Assembly (NCBI GenBank): GCA_017447445.1
Contig: JAFSNK010000038.1
Coordinates: forward strand, 24,614-88,613
Source of the DNA: Clostridia bacterium
GTDB taxonomy: Bacteria; Bacillota; Clostridia; Oscillospirales; CAG-382
Length of the DNA: 64,000 nucleotides
Reading direction: 5' to 3'
The stretch's first letter is position 1. Each line of letters opens with the position of its first letter. This document shows, in pieces, positions 31,548 through 40,473 of the stretch. The notes below the pieces were generated by a model. The model searched no databases and was not told the origin of the DNA. It saw nothing but the letters and a program-made list of their open reading frames with translations. Both the position numbers and the translations under genes were made by a program.

Positions 31548-33760
31548 GGATATTCGGGTTTGAATTAAAAAAACTCATAAAAGACCGGGCGCTTGTCTGC
31601 CTGCTGGCGTTTATGCTTGCCGTTGAAGCGGGCTTTGTTGTTTTCAATCTGCGCTCGGAAACGCGTGTTGACGCCGCCGCCGCGGAAGAAGCTTTTAATC
31701 TTTACGAAAATAATTACGAAGAGTTTGAATCGCGCGAGCAGGAGCTTTCGGCGCGCAATTATCAGCTTGTTTACGGCAAGGAATCCGCGGCCGCTTCCGC
31801 GGGGGATGCCGCGGCGGCTGCGGCGGAGGTCGCCGCATTCCGTCTTGCGCGGGAGGCGAACGAATACGGGAACAGGTTCCGTTCGTATCTTAGCACGCTC
31901 GTAAACAACGCGAAGCAGAATTTAAAAGAATACGATTACGTCGGGCTGTCGCCGGATTCATACGTTTACCGCGCTCAAAGCGAATCTTTGCGGATCTATA
32001 CGGAACTCGGTTCGGTCGAGCTGAAATATGAATACGTTCACGGATGGGATCTGTTTTTCAACTGCGGTTTTATCGGGATTTTTATGCTCGTCTTCGCCGC
32101 AATCGCCTGCGCACGGTTTGCTTCGCTCGACAGGCAATTCGGGGCCGACCGGGTGATAAACGCCTCCGCTTTGGGCAGACGCGGGACTTTGTTCGCAAAA
32201 GCCGGCGTCTCCGCCGTCGCGGTGCTCTGCGCCAACGTTCTGTTTACCGCCGTGCCGCTGGCCGTGATCTTTATCGATTCCGGTTTTTCGTCGCCGTTTA
32301 CAAGCATACACGCACTGGAGACGTTTATTATCGCACCGTTTGACTGCAGCATTCTTCAAATGCTGTTTTTCGTCTTTGCGGCGCGGACGTTGTGCGCGTT
32401 TTTCGTAGCCTCCGCGGCTCTGGCGGCTTATCGGTTTACGGGCTCGTTTGCGGCGTCGGCGGCCGTCTGCGGGGCGTTGATCGGCGCGGACACCGCGTTT
32501 TCCGGCTCCGGCGTGATGAACCTGCTTATGTCGCCCGCCTCGGCGTTCGGCAAATACAGTGCGGCGAACGTTTTCGGGAACCCCGTTCCAAAATGCTTTG
32601 TTTGGATCTCGCTTATTGCCGTGCTGTTTCTCGTATTCACCGCGGCGTACGTTTTATTGCCACGCGCGGCAGGGGCGGCGCATATCCGCAAAACGAAAAA
32701 AGTCATTGCAAAGACTTTTTTCCCGAATACGCTGTTCGGCGCCGAACTGAAAAAGCTTTTTATTAAAAAGCACGGCGTACTGATCATTGCCGCGGCGCTC
32801 GCCGTCCGTATCGTCGCAAGTCTTTTCGTTTATACCCAAACGAACGATCCGGTCGATACGTATTACAAATTTTATTCCGGCGTTTACGCGGGGACGGTCA
32901 CGAACGAAAAGCTTGAAGAAATCGAAAAGGAATACTCGGAGCAGAAGCGATTCAACGATATGTCTTTAAAAAGCATACCCGTAACGCTCCCGCAAGAGGA
33001 ATACGCGGCGATGAGGCGGAACGTTATCCTCGCTTCGTATAAATATCCCGCGATTTCGCATGTACGGGAGAACGCGCTGCGCTGCGTCGGGACCGAAGGC
33101 GCCGTGCTGATTTACGACACCGGCTGGAACAAGGCGTTCGGCGCCGATTTCGATTATGTTTTCTTCTTTGCGGCGCTGCTTGCCGTTACGTCCTTTTTTT
33201 GCTGGGACCGCGAATGCGGCGCGTACGGCGTAACGGCGGCAACGGCTTCGGGCGGCAGAAAGCTTGCGCTGTCGGAAACGCTTGCCTGCCTGGTTTTCGC
33301 GGCGGTCGTTTTTGCTTTGAATACCGCCGCGGACGCGGTCGTATTCACAAGCGCTTATCATCTGCCGGGGCTTTCATATCCGCTTCAATCACTTTCGCAG
33401 TTCGGCGCTTCGCGCGGGATATCAGTCTTTTGGTACTGCGCCGCCGCGCTTGCGGCAAGGTTCTGTGCCTCTATGCTGTTCGTGCTTTTCGCCGCGGGCG
33501 TTTCGCTCGCCGCAAAAAGGTTTTTCCCGTCGTTCGCGTTCGGCGCCGCTTTCGTGTTTCTGTCGTTCCTCTCCGAAAAGATCGGTTTGGCGGAGATAAA
33601 GCCGTTTTCGGTTTCCGGCGTCGCCTCCTTCGGGGCTCTGCCCGCTCTGTTCCTGGACGCGCCGTTTGCAAAAGCGGCGGTTGTTTACGGCGTTTACGCG
33701 GCCGTCTGCGTCGCAGCGTACTTACTCGGCATAAAGTGTTTTCGCGGATCGCGGTCCTGA
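31544..33760 (+). CDS. ABC-2-type permease made of two fused halves
   Basis: 738 residues. Each half begins with a matching cytoplasmic motif, FGFELKK at 4-10 and FGAELKK at about 398-404. A membrane helix, a large extracytoplasmic loop of about 120 residues, then a bundle of further helices follow in each half. This is a tandem duplication-fusion of an ABC-2-type permease, so one chain could form the whole membrane channel with a dimer of the ATPase. The N-terminal loop is Ala/Glu-rich. Together with the lipoprotein and ATPase it probably exports or extracts a lipid, peptide or other amphiphile; the substrate is unknown. A strong terminator follows. Confidence 0.82.
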   Translation: MRIFGFELKKLIKDRALVCLLAFMLAVEAGFVVFNLRSETRVDAAAAEEAFNLYENNYEEFESREQELSARNYQLVYGKESAAASAGDAAAAAAEVAAFRLAREANEYGNRFRSYLSTLVNNAKQNLKEYDYVGLSPDSYVYRAQSESLRIYTELGSVELKYEYVHGWDLFFNCGFIGIFMLVFAAIACARFASLDRQFGADRVINASALGRRGTLFAKAGVSAVAVLCANVLFTAVPLAVIFIDSGFSSPFTSIHALETFIIAPFDCSILQMLFFVFAARTLCAFFVASAALAAYRFTGSFAASAAVCGALIGADTAFSGSGVMNLLMSPASAFGKYSAANVFGNPVPKCFVWISLIAVLFLVFTAAYVLLPRAAGAAHIRKTKKVIAKTFFPNTLFGAELKKLFIKKHGVLIIAAALAVRIVASLFVYTQTNDPVDTYYKFYSGVYAGTVTNEKLEEIEKEYSEQKRFNDMSLKSIPVTLPQEEYAAMRRNVILASYKYPAISHVRENALRCVGTEGAVLIYDTGWNKAFGADFDYVFFFAALLAVTSFFCWDRECGAYGVTAATASGGRKLALSETLACLVFAAVVFALNTAADAVVFTSAYHLPGLSYPLQSLSQFGASRGISVFWYCAAALAARFCASMLFVLFAAGVSLAAKRFFPSFAFGAAFVFLSFLSEKIGLAEIKPFSVSGVASFGALPALFLDAPFAKAAVVYGVYAAVCVAAYLLGIKCFRGSRS

Positions 33761-33787
33761 ACAGGCCGAAGCGCAAAAAAGACAAAA

Positions 33788-33832
33788 CCCGGAGGGAAGC
33801 TTTATTTGCTCTTCCCTCCGGGGATCTTTTTT
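33788..33832 (+). terminator. Terminator of the ABC cassette
   Basis: CCCGGAGGGAAG (33788-33799) pairs with CTTCCCTCCGGG (33811-33822), followed by a T-run at 33827-33832. Confidence 0.88.
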
Positions 33833-33877
33833 ATTGCCGCCGCGGAAACGCGTTTCCCGGCGCGGTACGGCGCTTTG

Positions 33878-34699
33878 TTACGCCGCCGGTTTTGTTTCCC
33901 TGCCTTTAAGCATAAGGCGCTGTATAAGCATGAACGCAAGCGCGATAAGCGCTATGAGCGCGAAGTAGATAAGCAGCATCACGCCGGTGGTAAGGAAGCC
34001 CAGCCCCTTTTCGGCGAGCTTGTCGTGCAGGTCGCCGATCAGCGGAACGCCGCCCGCGGTGCGGTAAAGCATATAATCCCATTTGAAAACGTAATCCAGC
34101 GTTATCACCACGGCGGAGCATGCCGCGTGCACGGCGAACGCGTAAAGTATGTGCTTCGGGCGGAGCCGCAGATAGCCGGAAAAGACTATCCACACCGAAA
34201 CGAAGACCATTATGTAGTGGTAAAGCATCGAATAGTTCGCGCCGAAGGTCAAAACCGGGTACCACTTCAGCGCGTTCAACTGCACGAAGCTTGCGAACCC
34301 GCCGATAAATCCCACCACGGTCACCCACGCGAGCGCGGATTCTTTTATTTTCCCTTTGCCGAACATCGCCGCGGGAAGTATAAAAGTGCAGAGCGAGCAG
34401 GTGTCGAAGGGGAGTATGCCCCCGGCGTTGAACCCGCGCCCGGTGTTTATGTCCCACCAGGATTCCCAGCTTATTTTGGAAACGTCCCACAAAACCAGGA
34501 AAAGGCACAGCCATTTAAGCACCAGCGTTATGCGTTCTTTGGATACCTTTCGCAGCAGAAACGCAAAAAGCGGCACGGAAAATACGCCGAACAGCATATA
34601 CCAGGTTTTCGGCGCGCCGTCGAAATCCTGCCCGGAGTAGCCCTCGATATTGTGTTTGTAATCGAAATAGCGGTATCTGTCGAAATCAAAATGATCCAT
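33878..34699 (-). CDS. YwaF family (TIGR02206) integral membrane protein
   Basis: 273 residues with about seven hydrophobic segments. The pattern GILPFDTCSLCTFILPA (about 112-128), a conserved NYSMLYHYIMVF segment and a WDYMLYRT motif fit the YwaF / TIGR02206 family of membrane proteins of unknown function. The family keeps a fixed set of polar residues inside membrane segments, suggesting a transport or enzymatic role, but none is established. It has its own consensus promoter and is transcribed alone, ending near the converging ABC cassette. Confidence 0.85.
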   Translation of the reverse strand: MDHFDFDRYRYFDYKHNIEGYSGQDFDGAPKTWYMLFGVFSVPLFAFLLRKVSKERITLVLKWLCLFLVLWDVSKISWESWWDINTGRGFNAGGILPFDTCSLCTFILPAAMFGKGKIKESALAWVTVVGFIGGFASFVQLNALKWYPVLTFGANYSMLYHYIMVFVSVWIVFSGYLRLRPKHILYAFAVHAACSAVVITLDYVFKWDYMLYRTAGGVPLIGDLHDKLAEKGLGFLTTGVMLLIYFALIALIALAFMLIQRLMLKGRETKPAA

Positions 34700-34763
34700 T
34701 TTCCCGCGCCGCGCGGGCGTTTATTTGCCGGATCGACGGCTTGCCCCCGCGTGGCTGTTAAAT

Positions 34764-34792
34764 ATTATACCACTTTTTGCGAATAATGTCAA
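34764..34792 (-). promoter_or_regulatory. Consensus promoter of the ywaF-like gene
   Basis: On the minus strand: TTGACA (plus 34792-34787), 17-base spacer, TATAAT (plus 34769-34764). The leader to the ATG at 34699 is about 60 bases and contains a GC-rich inverted repeat (CCGCGC/GCGCGG region). Confidence 0.75.
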
Positions 34793-34842
34793 CGCCCCGT
34801 TTTAGAAGCGCGGCGGCGCCGCGTCCGCGCAGGTCTGCGAAG

Positions 34843-37044
34843 CTATACCACCCTTATCACGCACACGCTCATATCGTCCGCCGCCTCGCCGCGGTTCCTC
34901 GCCTCGCGCAGCATCCCCGAAGCGAGCGCGTGCGCGGAGGGCATCGGCGGAAGCCCGGTCTCCGGCAGTACCGGGGCGCTTCCGGTCTGCTGTACTCCGT
35001 CGCTCATCATCACTATCATATCGCCGCTTTCCACGCGGAAGCTCTTCTTTTCGGCTATCACGCCGCGCATTATCCCCACCGGCGGCGTGCGGGATTCCAG
35101 AGTCGCCGCCCTGCCGCCGCGTATCACCAGCGTGGGCGCCGCCCCGGCTTTTATAAGCGTAGCGGTGCAAAGCACGCGGTCTATTTCCAGAAGGTCCACG
35201 GTGGCGAACGCCTCGCCCCGCTTTTCGGCTATCGCCTTGTTCATTATCCGCAGCGCGCTTTCCTTTTCCGCCCCTACGGAAATAAGCTTTTCCAGCATCA
35301 GCGCCGCCAGCTTGCTGGTAAGCGCCGCGTCGCGCCCGCTGCCCATCCCGTCCGAAAGCAGGCAATAGAACTTCCTGTCGTCGCTTTCGAAAACGCTTAT
35401 CGTGTCGCCGCAGACCGGCTCGCCGCTTTTCGCCTCGCTGAACTTCGCGCAGTCCAGCCGCACGCGGGGCAGGGTGGAGGAGGTCATAAGCGTGTAGTCG
35501 TCGTGCAGGACGAATCTCGGCTCCGACATACGCGTGCCGGTATGCTTTTCCAGCGCGCGGGCTATCTCTTTCGGCGCGGCGCTTATCCGGTCCGGCGCAA
35601 CGCCGTAAACGGTGACTTCGCGCAGGCGCGTCCCGGTAACGCGCACGCCGTCGCACTTCACGCGCATGCTTTCCAGCTCGCGCTTTACCGCCTTCGCCGC
35701 CGCGCGGTCCTCGTACTGCGAATCCTCGTTCTTCCTGCCCGCCTCGGCAAGTATCTCCGCCACCGCGGAATACTCGTCCGCCATACGTTTAAGCCCCGCC
35801 TCGCCGTTTTTGCGCCGCTGTGCGCGCAGCCCGTTCACGCCGCGCGCCATCGCCGCCGCGTTCGGGCAGGCGGCTGTCAGGTGCCCCGGTATGCGCGAAT
35901 ACGTCACAACGCCGCTGCGGCGCATCTCGGAGGTGAAAAAGTTTGTAAGCCCGCTTGCGCCCGAAACACAGCGTTCACGCTCCGCGCAGTGCTCGCACTG
36001 CTCTTCCGCAACGGCGCAGATCCGCCTGTTCAGCGCCTCCGCGCCTTCGCGACGGGTAGAATCCGAAACGTTGTAAAACGCGTTCGAAAGCGAGGAGAAC
36101 GCCGCGGCGCACCGCGCCAGCTTTTTGTCGTCGGCGAGCTTTTCGGCGGGGGCGGAATAGCCGGGCGCCGCGCGAATGAACCGCGACAGCGGCAGGAACG
36201 CGGCGACAGCCGCAAGCAGAAATCCCGCCGCGGCGGGGGTGGTTTGCGCGCCGTCGAGGTAATACCACCCGGAGACCGAAAGCGGGAACGCCAGCAGCAG
36301 CGCAAGCCGTTCCGATTCGCGCATCATCAGCCCGCAGGTCATCCCCAGCACGCCCAAAGCCCCGGTCGCCGCCCCGCCGGACGCCAGCCCGCACACCAGT
36401 CCGCACGCCGTCCCCGCCGCGCAGCCGTAGCGTTTCGCAAGGCAAAGCGCGCACACCGCCGCCGGGAACAGGCAAACGCTTATCCCGAACAGCTTGAAGG
36501 GCGCGCAGACCGTCGAAAAGGTAAAAGCGAAGGCGATGAGAGCCGCTTCGTAACGCCCGCGCCGCGCGGCGCGGCGTTTGTCGGAAAACCCGCGGTAAAG
36601 CCAGCAGAACAGCGGATAGGCGATAAGCGCGGAGATCAGCGCGAAAACGTCCGATCTGCCGGATATCCCCGCGGCGGCGACGCTTGTCGCTTTAAGCGCG
36701 CCCGCGGAGGAGGCAAGCAGTATCCGCGCGCGCGTGCTTATCTGCCCGCGCTTTTTAAGCGCCGTCATAACGCAGAAAACGTAAACGGCGCAGAACGCCG
36801 CCAGCGGCGGGATCCCGTCGAACGGCGAGGATAAAAGCGCCCCGCAGAATACGAACGGCAGGTATTTACCCGGCGCGGCGCACAAAAGCGCGATCCCGAA
36901 AGGGTTTATCCCGCCCACCGTCCTGCCCGCGCCCGCGGCAAGCCCCGCCGCGGCGTACAGCAGACCTTTCAGCGGCAGCGCTTTCACCGCGCGGCGCGCC
37001 GGTCCGAATAGTTTTTTCAACGATCTTGTCTTTGCAGCGTCCAT
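34843..37044 (-). CDS. spoIIE: Stage II sporulation protein E, membrane-bound PP2C phosphatase
   Basis: Dephosphorylates SpoIIAA to activate sigma-F in the forespore and also acts at the polar septum. The 733-residue chain has a membrane N-terminus (about residues 15-290, roughly ten hydrophobic segments), a central regulatory region with a cysteine cluster (EEQCEHCAERERC), and a C-terminal PP2C domain (about 520-733). The phosphatase motifs are CGDTISVFES with DGMGSG (about 563-568) and MIVMMSDGVQQTG (about 675-687), supplying the metal-binding aspartates. It is somewhat shorter than the B. subtilis protein (about 827). The promoter carries a Spo0A-type box. This gene marks the organism as a spore former. 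Confidence 0.95.
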   Translation of the reverse strand: MDAAKTRSLKKLFGPARRAVKALPLKGLLYAAAGLAAGAGRTVGGINPFGIALLCAAPGKYLPFVFCGALLSSPFDGIPPLAAFCAVYVFCVMTALKKRGQISTRARILLASSAGALKATSVAAAGISGRSDVFALISALIAYPLFCWLYRGFSDKRRAARRGRYEAALIAFAFTFSTVCAPFKLFGISVCLFPAAVCALCLAKRYGCAAGTACGLVCGLASGGAATGALGVLGMTCGLMMRESERLALLLAFPLSVSGWYYLDGAQTTPAAAGFLLAAVAAFLPLSRFIRAAPGYSAPAEKLADDKKLARCAAAFSSLSNAFYNVSDSTRREGAEALNRRICAVAEEQCEHCAERERCVSGASGLTNFFTSEMRRSGVVTYSRIPGHLTAACPNAAAMARGVNGLRAQRRKNGEAGLKRMADEYSAVAEILAEAGRKNEDSQYEDRAAAKAVKRELESMRVKCDGVRVTGTRLREVTVYGVAPDRISAAPKEIARALEKHTGTRMSEPRFVLHDDYTLMTSSTLPRVRLDCAKFSEAKSGEPVCGDTISVFESDDRKFYCLLSDGMGSGRDAALTSKLAALMLEKLISVGAEKESALRIMNKAIAEKRGEAFATVDLLEIDRVLCTATLIKAGAAPTLVIRGGRAATLESRTPPVGIMRGVIAEKKSFRVESGDMIVMMSDGVQQTGSAPVLPETGLPPMPSAHALASGMLREARNRGEAADDMSVCVIRVV

Positions 37045-37079
37045 TCTTCAACTTCCATTCCTTTTTTGTTTGGAACGCC

Positions 37080-37114
37080 ATTATATCCCATAGGCGCTAT
37101 GCGTTTTTGTCGAA
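37080..37114 (-). promoter_or_regulatory. spoIIE promoter with a Spo0A box
   Basis: On the minus strand TATAAT lies at plus 37085-37080. No -35 hexamer exists at 17 bases. Instead TTTGTCGAA (plus 37106-37114), an exact match to the Spo0A box TTTGTCRAA, is centred about 37 bases before the predicted start. That arrangement matches Spo0A-activated sigma-A promoters such as B. subtilis spoIIE, which has an over-long spacer. Confidence 0.65.
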
Positions 37115-37139
37115 GCGGGAGCGTATTTTTTGTATGTTT

Positions 37140-38456
37140 TTATGTGATTTGGGGAACGCTTGCACTCCCTTGGAATAAATCGAAGTTTCGTGGGTCGATA
37201 AGTCCGTTCAGCACGACGAGATTCTGGTTCCCCTCGCGGTTCAGGTTCCACAAAAGCGCGCCGGAAAGCCCTTTTTCCGCCATTAAACGCAGTCTCGCGT
37301 CGATCGAGCGCGCGCCCTCGTACCACACGGTGTGCTTTACGCCGTTTTCGTAATAATCGAAGTAAGGCGCGTTCGCCGCCGCGTCGTATTCTATCCGCGC
37401 CCCGCGCCGCGCGGCAAGGTTCACCGCCTGCGAGGTGGAAAGCGAAACCGCCTTCGATTCCCCCGCGATATAGGGCAGGGTGAAATCGTAGCCGTAGACC
37501 GAAACGCCCAGAAGTATCTTTTCCGCCGGGATACGCGTGAGCGCGTAATCGACCACCGCGGAAAGCGGCGTTATGGGCGATACCGCCATCGGCGGACCGT
37601 AGGTATATCCCCATTCATAGGTCATCAGCAGCACCGCGTCCGCCGCTTCGCCCAGCAGCGCGTAATCGTGCCCCCCGTACAAAAGCCCGGGCTGTTCGTC
37701 GTAGGTCTTGGGCGCGAGCGCAGTCATCACCCCCGCTCCCAGCGGATGCAGCCGCGAAACGCAGTAGCTTATAAAATCCGCGTATTTGCGCGCGTTCTCC
37801 GCGCCCAGAAACTCAAAATCCACGTCCAGAGCAGTGTAACCTTTTGCGGCCATAGCAGCCGCGACCGAATCCAGCAGCCGCCGCTGCAGGTCGGCGTCGT
37901 TAAGCAGCAGCGTCGCCCGCTCGGTGGAGAACACGTCGTTTTCGGTAAGCGTGGAAAGGTGCATCACCGGGCTTGTGCCGTAACGCTTCGCCGCCTCAAG
38001 CATAAATGCGTCGTCCGGCGGTACAAGCGCCCCCTCCGTTGTGAATCCGTAGGTGAACGGCATCACCGCCGATAAAAACGGAAGCGTGCGCCCCAGCAGC
38101 GCGCCGCCGATGAACGGGTAGGCGTAGCCCCCGGTGCGGAACGCGCCCAGCGGCTCCCGCCGCAGCGATATATAAAGCTTCTGCCCGGGGTAGATCTCCG
38201 TTCCGCCGTTCAAAAAAAGATTGCCGCGCCACAGCGCGTTTTCGCTCACGCCGTAACGGCGCGCTATCGAAAAAAGCGTTTCCCCCGCTTCGACGGTGTG
38301 CAGGATCTCCGGCTCCGCCACCGCGAGCGACATCCCGGGCGGCAGGACGCCGAGCCCCGAAACGTCGTTGTCGAACGCGAGAATGAACGGATCGGCGCCG
38401 TACGTCCGGGCTATCGAATCGACGGTCTCGCCGCTCCTGACGGTATGTATCAGCAT
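37140..38456 (-). CDS. LysM-GH18 protein, spore cortex-lytic/germination type (SleL/YaaH-like)
   Basis: 438 residues with two N-terminal LysM domains (about 2-47 and 51-96) for peptidoglycan binding, then a GH18 catalytic barrel (about 105-430). The catalytic motif is LDVDFEF, with Asp211, Asp213 and the acid Glu215. The architecture equals SleL/YaaH, the N-acetylglucosaminidase that acts on spore cortex muramic-lactam peptidoglycan during germination. There is no signal peptide, as expected for an enzyme packed into the spore coat from the mother cell. A good GAGGTGA site precedes the ATG. It lies just upstream of spoIIE on the same strand; I saw no clear sigma-E or sigma-K promoter. Confidence 0.9.
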   Translation of the reverse strand: MLIHTVRSGETVDSIARTYGADPFILAFDNDVSGLGVLPPGMSLAVAEPEILHTVEAGETLFSIARRYGVSENALWRGNLFLNGGTEIYPGQKLYISLRREPLGAFRTGGYAYPFIGGALLGRTLPFLSAVMPFTYGFTTEGALVPPDDAFMLEAAKRYGTSPVMHLSTLTENDVFSTERATLLLNDADLQRRLLDSVAAAMAAKGYTALDVDFEFLGAENARKYADFISYCVSRLHPLGAGVMTALAPKTYDEQPGLLYGGHDYALLGEAADAVLLMTYEWGYTYGPPMAVSPITPLSAVVDYALTRIPAEKILLGVSVYGYDFTLPYIAGESKAVSLSTSQAVNLAARRGARIEYDAAANAPYFDYYENGVKHTVWYEGARSIDARLRLMAEKGLSGALLWNLNREGNQNLVVLNGLIDPRNFDLFQGSASVPQIT

Positions 38457-38495
38457 ATTTCACCTCAAAAACAAGCGTTTACGCGCAAAAAACGG

Positions 38496-38535
38496 TTGAT
38501 TTTCAATTGACGATATGGTATTATAATATAATAAT
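38496..38535 (+). promoter_or_regulatory. AT-rich promoter region upstream of argS
   Basis: TTGACG (38507-38512) and two overlapping TATAAT matches (38522-38527 and 38527-38532) lie here, but no pair has an ideal 17-base spacing. A promoter is likely; its exact hexamers are uncertain. Confidence 0.45.
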
Positions 38536-38588
38536 CAGCAACTATTGCCGCGCGCCGGATACAGAGGGAAAGGAGAGAAAGTATAAAT

Positions 38589-38672
38589 ATGGAACTGTTG
38601 GCTTTTCTGCTCGATATTATTTCAGACGCGATCGCGGCCGTTAAGGATCTGAAAAACAGACTGTACGGATAA
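38589..38672 (+). CDS. Possible 27-residue amphipathic peptide upstream of argS
   Basis: An ATG-to-TAA frame of 27 codons with AAGGAG about 12 bases upstream. The peptide is a likely amphipathic helix: hydrophobic N-half MELLAFLLDIISDAIAAV, then a charged end KDLKNRLYG. It lies between the promoter region and argS, ending 18 bases before the synthetase ATG. It could be a leader peptide, a small membrane-active protein or chance. It has only one Arg codon, so classical arginine attenuation is unlikely. Confidence 0.4.
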   Translation: MELLAFLLDIISDAIAAVKDLKNRLYG

Positions 38673-38690
38673 CAGGAAAGGTATGATTGT

Positions 38691-40385
38691 ATGACCGATA
38701 TCAAAACGAATATATGCATGACAGTAAGCGAATATGCCGCCTCTCTCGGCGGCGAGCTCCCGCCCGAAAAGATAGCGGAGCTGCTGGAAACTCCCGCGGA
38801 CCGAAAGCGCGGCGACCTTGCGCTGCCCTGCTTCCGGCTTGCCGCCGTACTGCGGCAGAGCCCCAACGCGATAGCCGCCTCGCTCGCGCCGCTGTTCGAA
38901 AACGCGGGGTTCGAAAAAGCCGAGCCGGTCGGAGGGTATCTTAACTTCTTCTTCGGCGGGGCGAAATATATATCCGACGTGGAGCGCCTTGCGAAGGACG
39001 AATACCCGGAGCTTGAAAAGACCGGGGAGGGAAAGACGGTCTGCCTGGATTTCTCGTCGCCGAACATCGCAAAGCGGTTCCACCTGGGGCATCTCGGCTC
39101 CACCGTTATAGGCAATTCGATACGCAATATATACAAAGCGCTTGGGTATAAGACCGTCGCCATAAACCATCTGGGCGACTGGGGCACCCAGTTCGGCAAA
39201 CTAATAGTCGCCTATAAAAAATGGTCCGATTCCGAAAAGGTCAAGGAGCGCGGCATCGACGAGCTCGTCGACCTTTACGTCCGCTTCTGCGACGCGGAAA
39301 GAGACGATGTGTCGCTTACCGCGGAGGCGCGCGCCGCCTTTAACGAGATGGAGAAGGGCAACGAGGAATACCTTAAGATCTGGCGCTATTTCAAGGAAAT
39401 ATCGCTTGCCGAATACGATAAGACCTATAAGCTGCTCGGCGTGGAGTTCGACAGCTGGAACGGCGAAGCGTTTTGTTACCGCCGTACCGACGGAGTGGTG
39501 AAGGAGCTTAAAGAAAAAGGGCTTTTGAAAAAGGACGACGGCGCAGAGATAATCGATCTTTCGGAATACAATATGCCGCCGGTGCTTATCCTTAAATCCG
39601 ACGGATCGACGACCTACCACGCGCGCGATATCGCCGCGGCGGAATGGCGCATGAGCGAGTTCGGATTTTATAAATGCGTTTACGTTACGAGCAACGGCCA
39701 GAGCCTGCATTTCGCCCAGCTCTTTAAAGCGCTTGAGCTTATGGGCTACGGCTGGGCGAAGGACCTTGTCCACGTCCCCTACGGCACCATGAGCATAAAC
39801 GGCGAAAAGCTCGCGTCGCGCACCGGGAACGTCGTCCTGCTGGACGACCTGCTTGAAAAAGCCATCGAAAAATGCCGCGCAATATTGGACGAAAAGGATT
39901 CCGGAGTCGCCGACAGGGACGCCGTGGCAAAAGCTGTCGGAGTCGGCGCGGTGGTGTTCAACACACTTTCGAACGGCAGGATAAAAGACAAGGACTTCAA
40001 CTGGGATACCGCTTTGTCGTTCGAGGGCAACTCCGGCCCCTACGTCCATTATACCTACGCCCGCGCCGCAAGCGTTTTAAGGCGTGCGGGCGAACGCGGC
40101 GGATATGCCGGCTATGCCCCGAACTCCGACGAGACGGCGCTTATAAGCAAGCTTAACGAGTTCCCCGAAACTCTGCTTAAAGCCGCGGCGGATTATGAGC
40201 CGAGCTATATCGCACGGCTTGCGCTTAACGTTTGCACGCTTTACAACCAGTTCTATCACAACTGCCGCATACTCGGCGCCGGGGGCGAAACGGAAGCGTT
40301 CCGGCTCGCGCTGACGGAGGCGGCGAGGGCGGTCCTGGGCAGGTGCCTCGAGCTGCTCGGTATGGAAAGAACGGAAGAGATATGA
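38691..40385 (+). CDS. argS: Arginine--tRNA ligase
   Basis: 564 residues, the usual length of ArgRS. Features in order: an N-terminal Add1 domain recognising the tRNA D-loop (about 1-110), the class I HIGH motif as HLGH (131-134) within SPNIAKRFHLGHLGS, HLGDWGTQFG, the Rossmann core, a KMSKS-like loop GEKLASRTGN, and the C-terminal anticodon-binding helical domain with NALYNQ-like CTLYNQFYHNCRIL. No T-box is seen upstream. It follows the small possible peptide gene. Confidence 0.96.
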   Translation: MTDIKTNICMTVSEYAASLGGELPPEKIAELLETPADRKRGDLALPCFRLAAVLRQSPNAIAASLAPLFENAGFEKAEPVGGYLNFFFGGAKYISDVERLAKDEYPELEKTGEGKTVCLDFSSPNIAKRFHLGHLGSTVIGNSIRNIYKALGYKTVAINHLGDWGTQFGKLIVAYKKWSDSEKVKERGIDELVDLYVRFCDAERDDVSLTAEARAAFNEMEKGNEEYLKIWRYFKEISLAEYDKTYKLLGVEFDSWNGEAFCYRRTDGVVKELKEKGLLKKDDGAEIIDLSEYNMPPVLILKSDGSTTYHARDIAAAEWRMSEFGFYKCVYVTSNGQSLHFAQLFKALELMGYGWAKDLVHVPYGTMSINGEKLASRTGNVVLLDDLLEKAIEKCRAILDEKDSGVADRDAVAKAVGVGAVVFNTLSNGRIKDKDFNWDTALSFEGNSGPYVHYTYARAASVLRRAGERGGYAGYAPNSDETALISKLNEFPETLLKAAADYEPSYIARLALNVCTLYNQFYHNCRILGAGGETEAFRLALTEAARAVLGRCLELLGMERTEEI

Positions 40386-40473
40386 CCGCATCCGCCGAAG
40401 TCATTCGGGCGAACGGTCGGAAGCAAAGAACAAACGGTTAAAGAATAAAAATAATTTTTAAGGAGCAGAAAAA

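Noticed and set aside
34777..36834. Very long open frame opposite spoIIE (685 codons)
   Set aside because: It is Arg/His/Pro-rich without domains, and arises because GC-rich coding DNA has few stops on the other strand; spoIIE explains the region. Similar antisense frames opposite fakA, ileS, leuS, argS and proS were rejected for the same reason.
38457..38690. T-box riboswitch upstream of argS
   Set aside because: I looked for the conserved T-box sequence and stem I before argS, proS, leuS and ileS; the gaps are too short or lack the motif.
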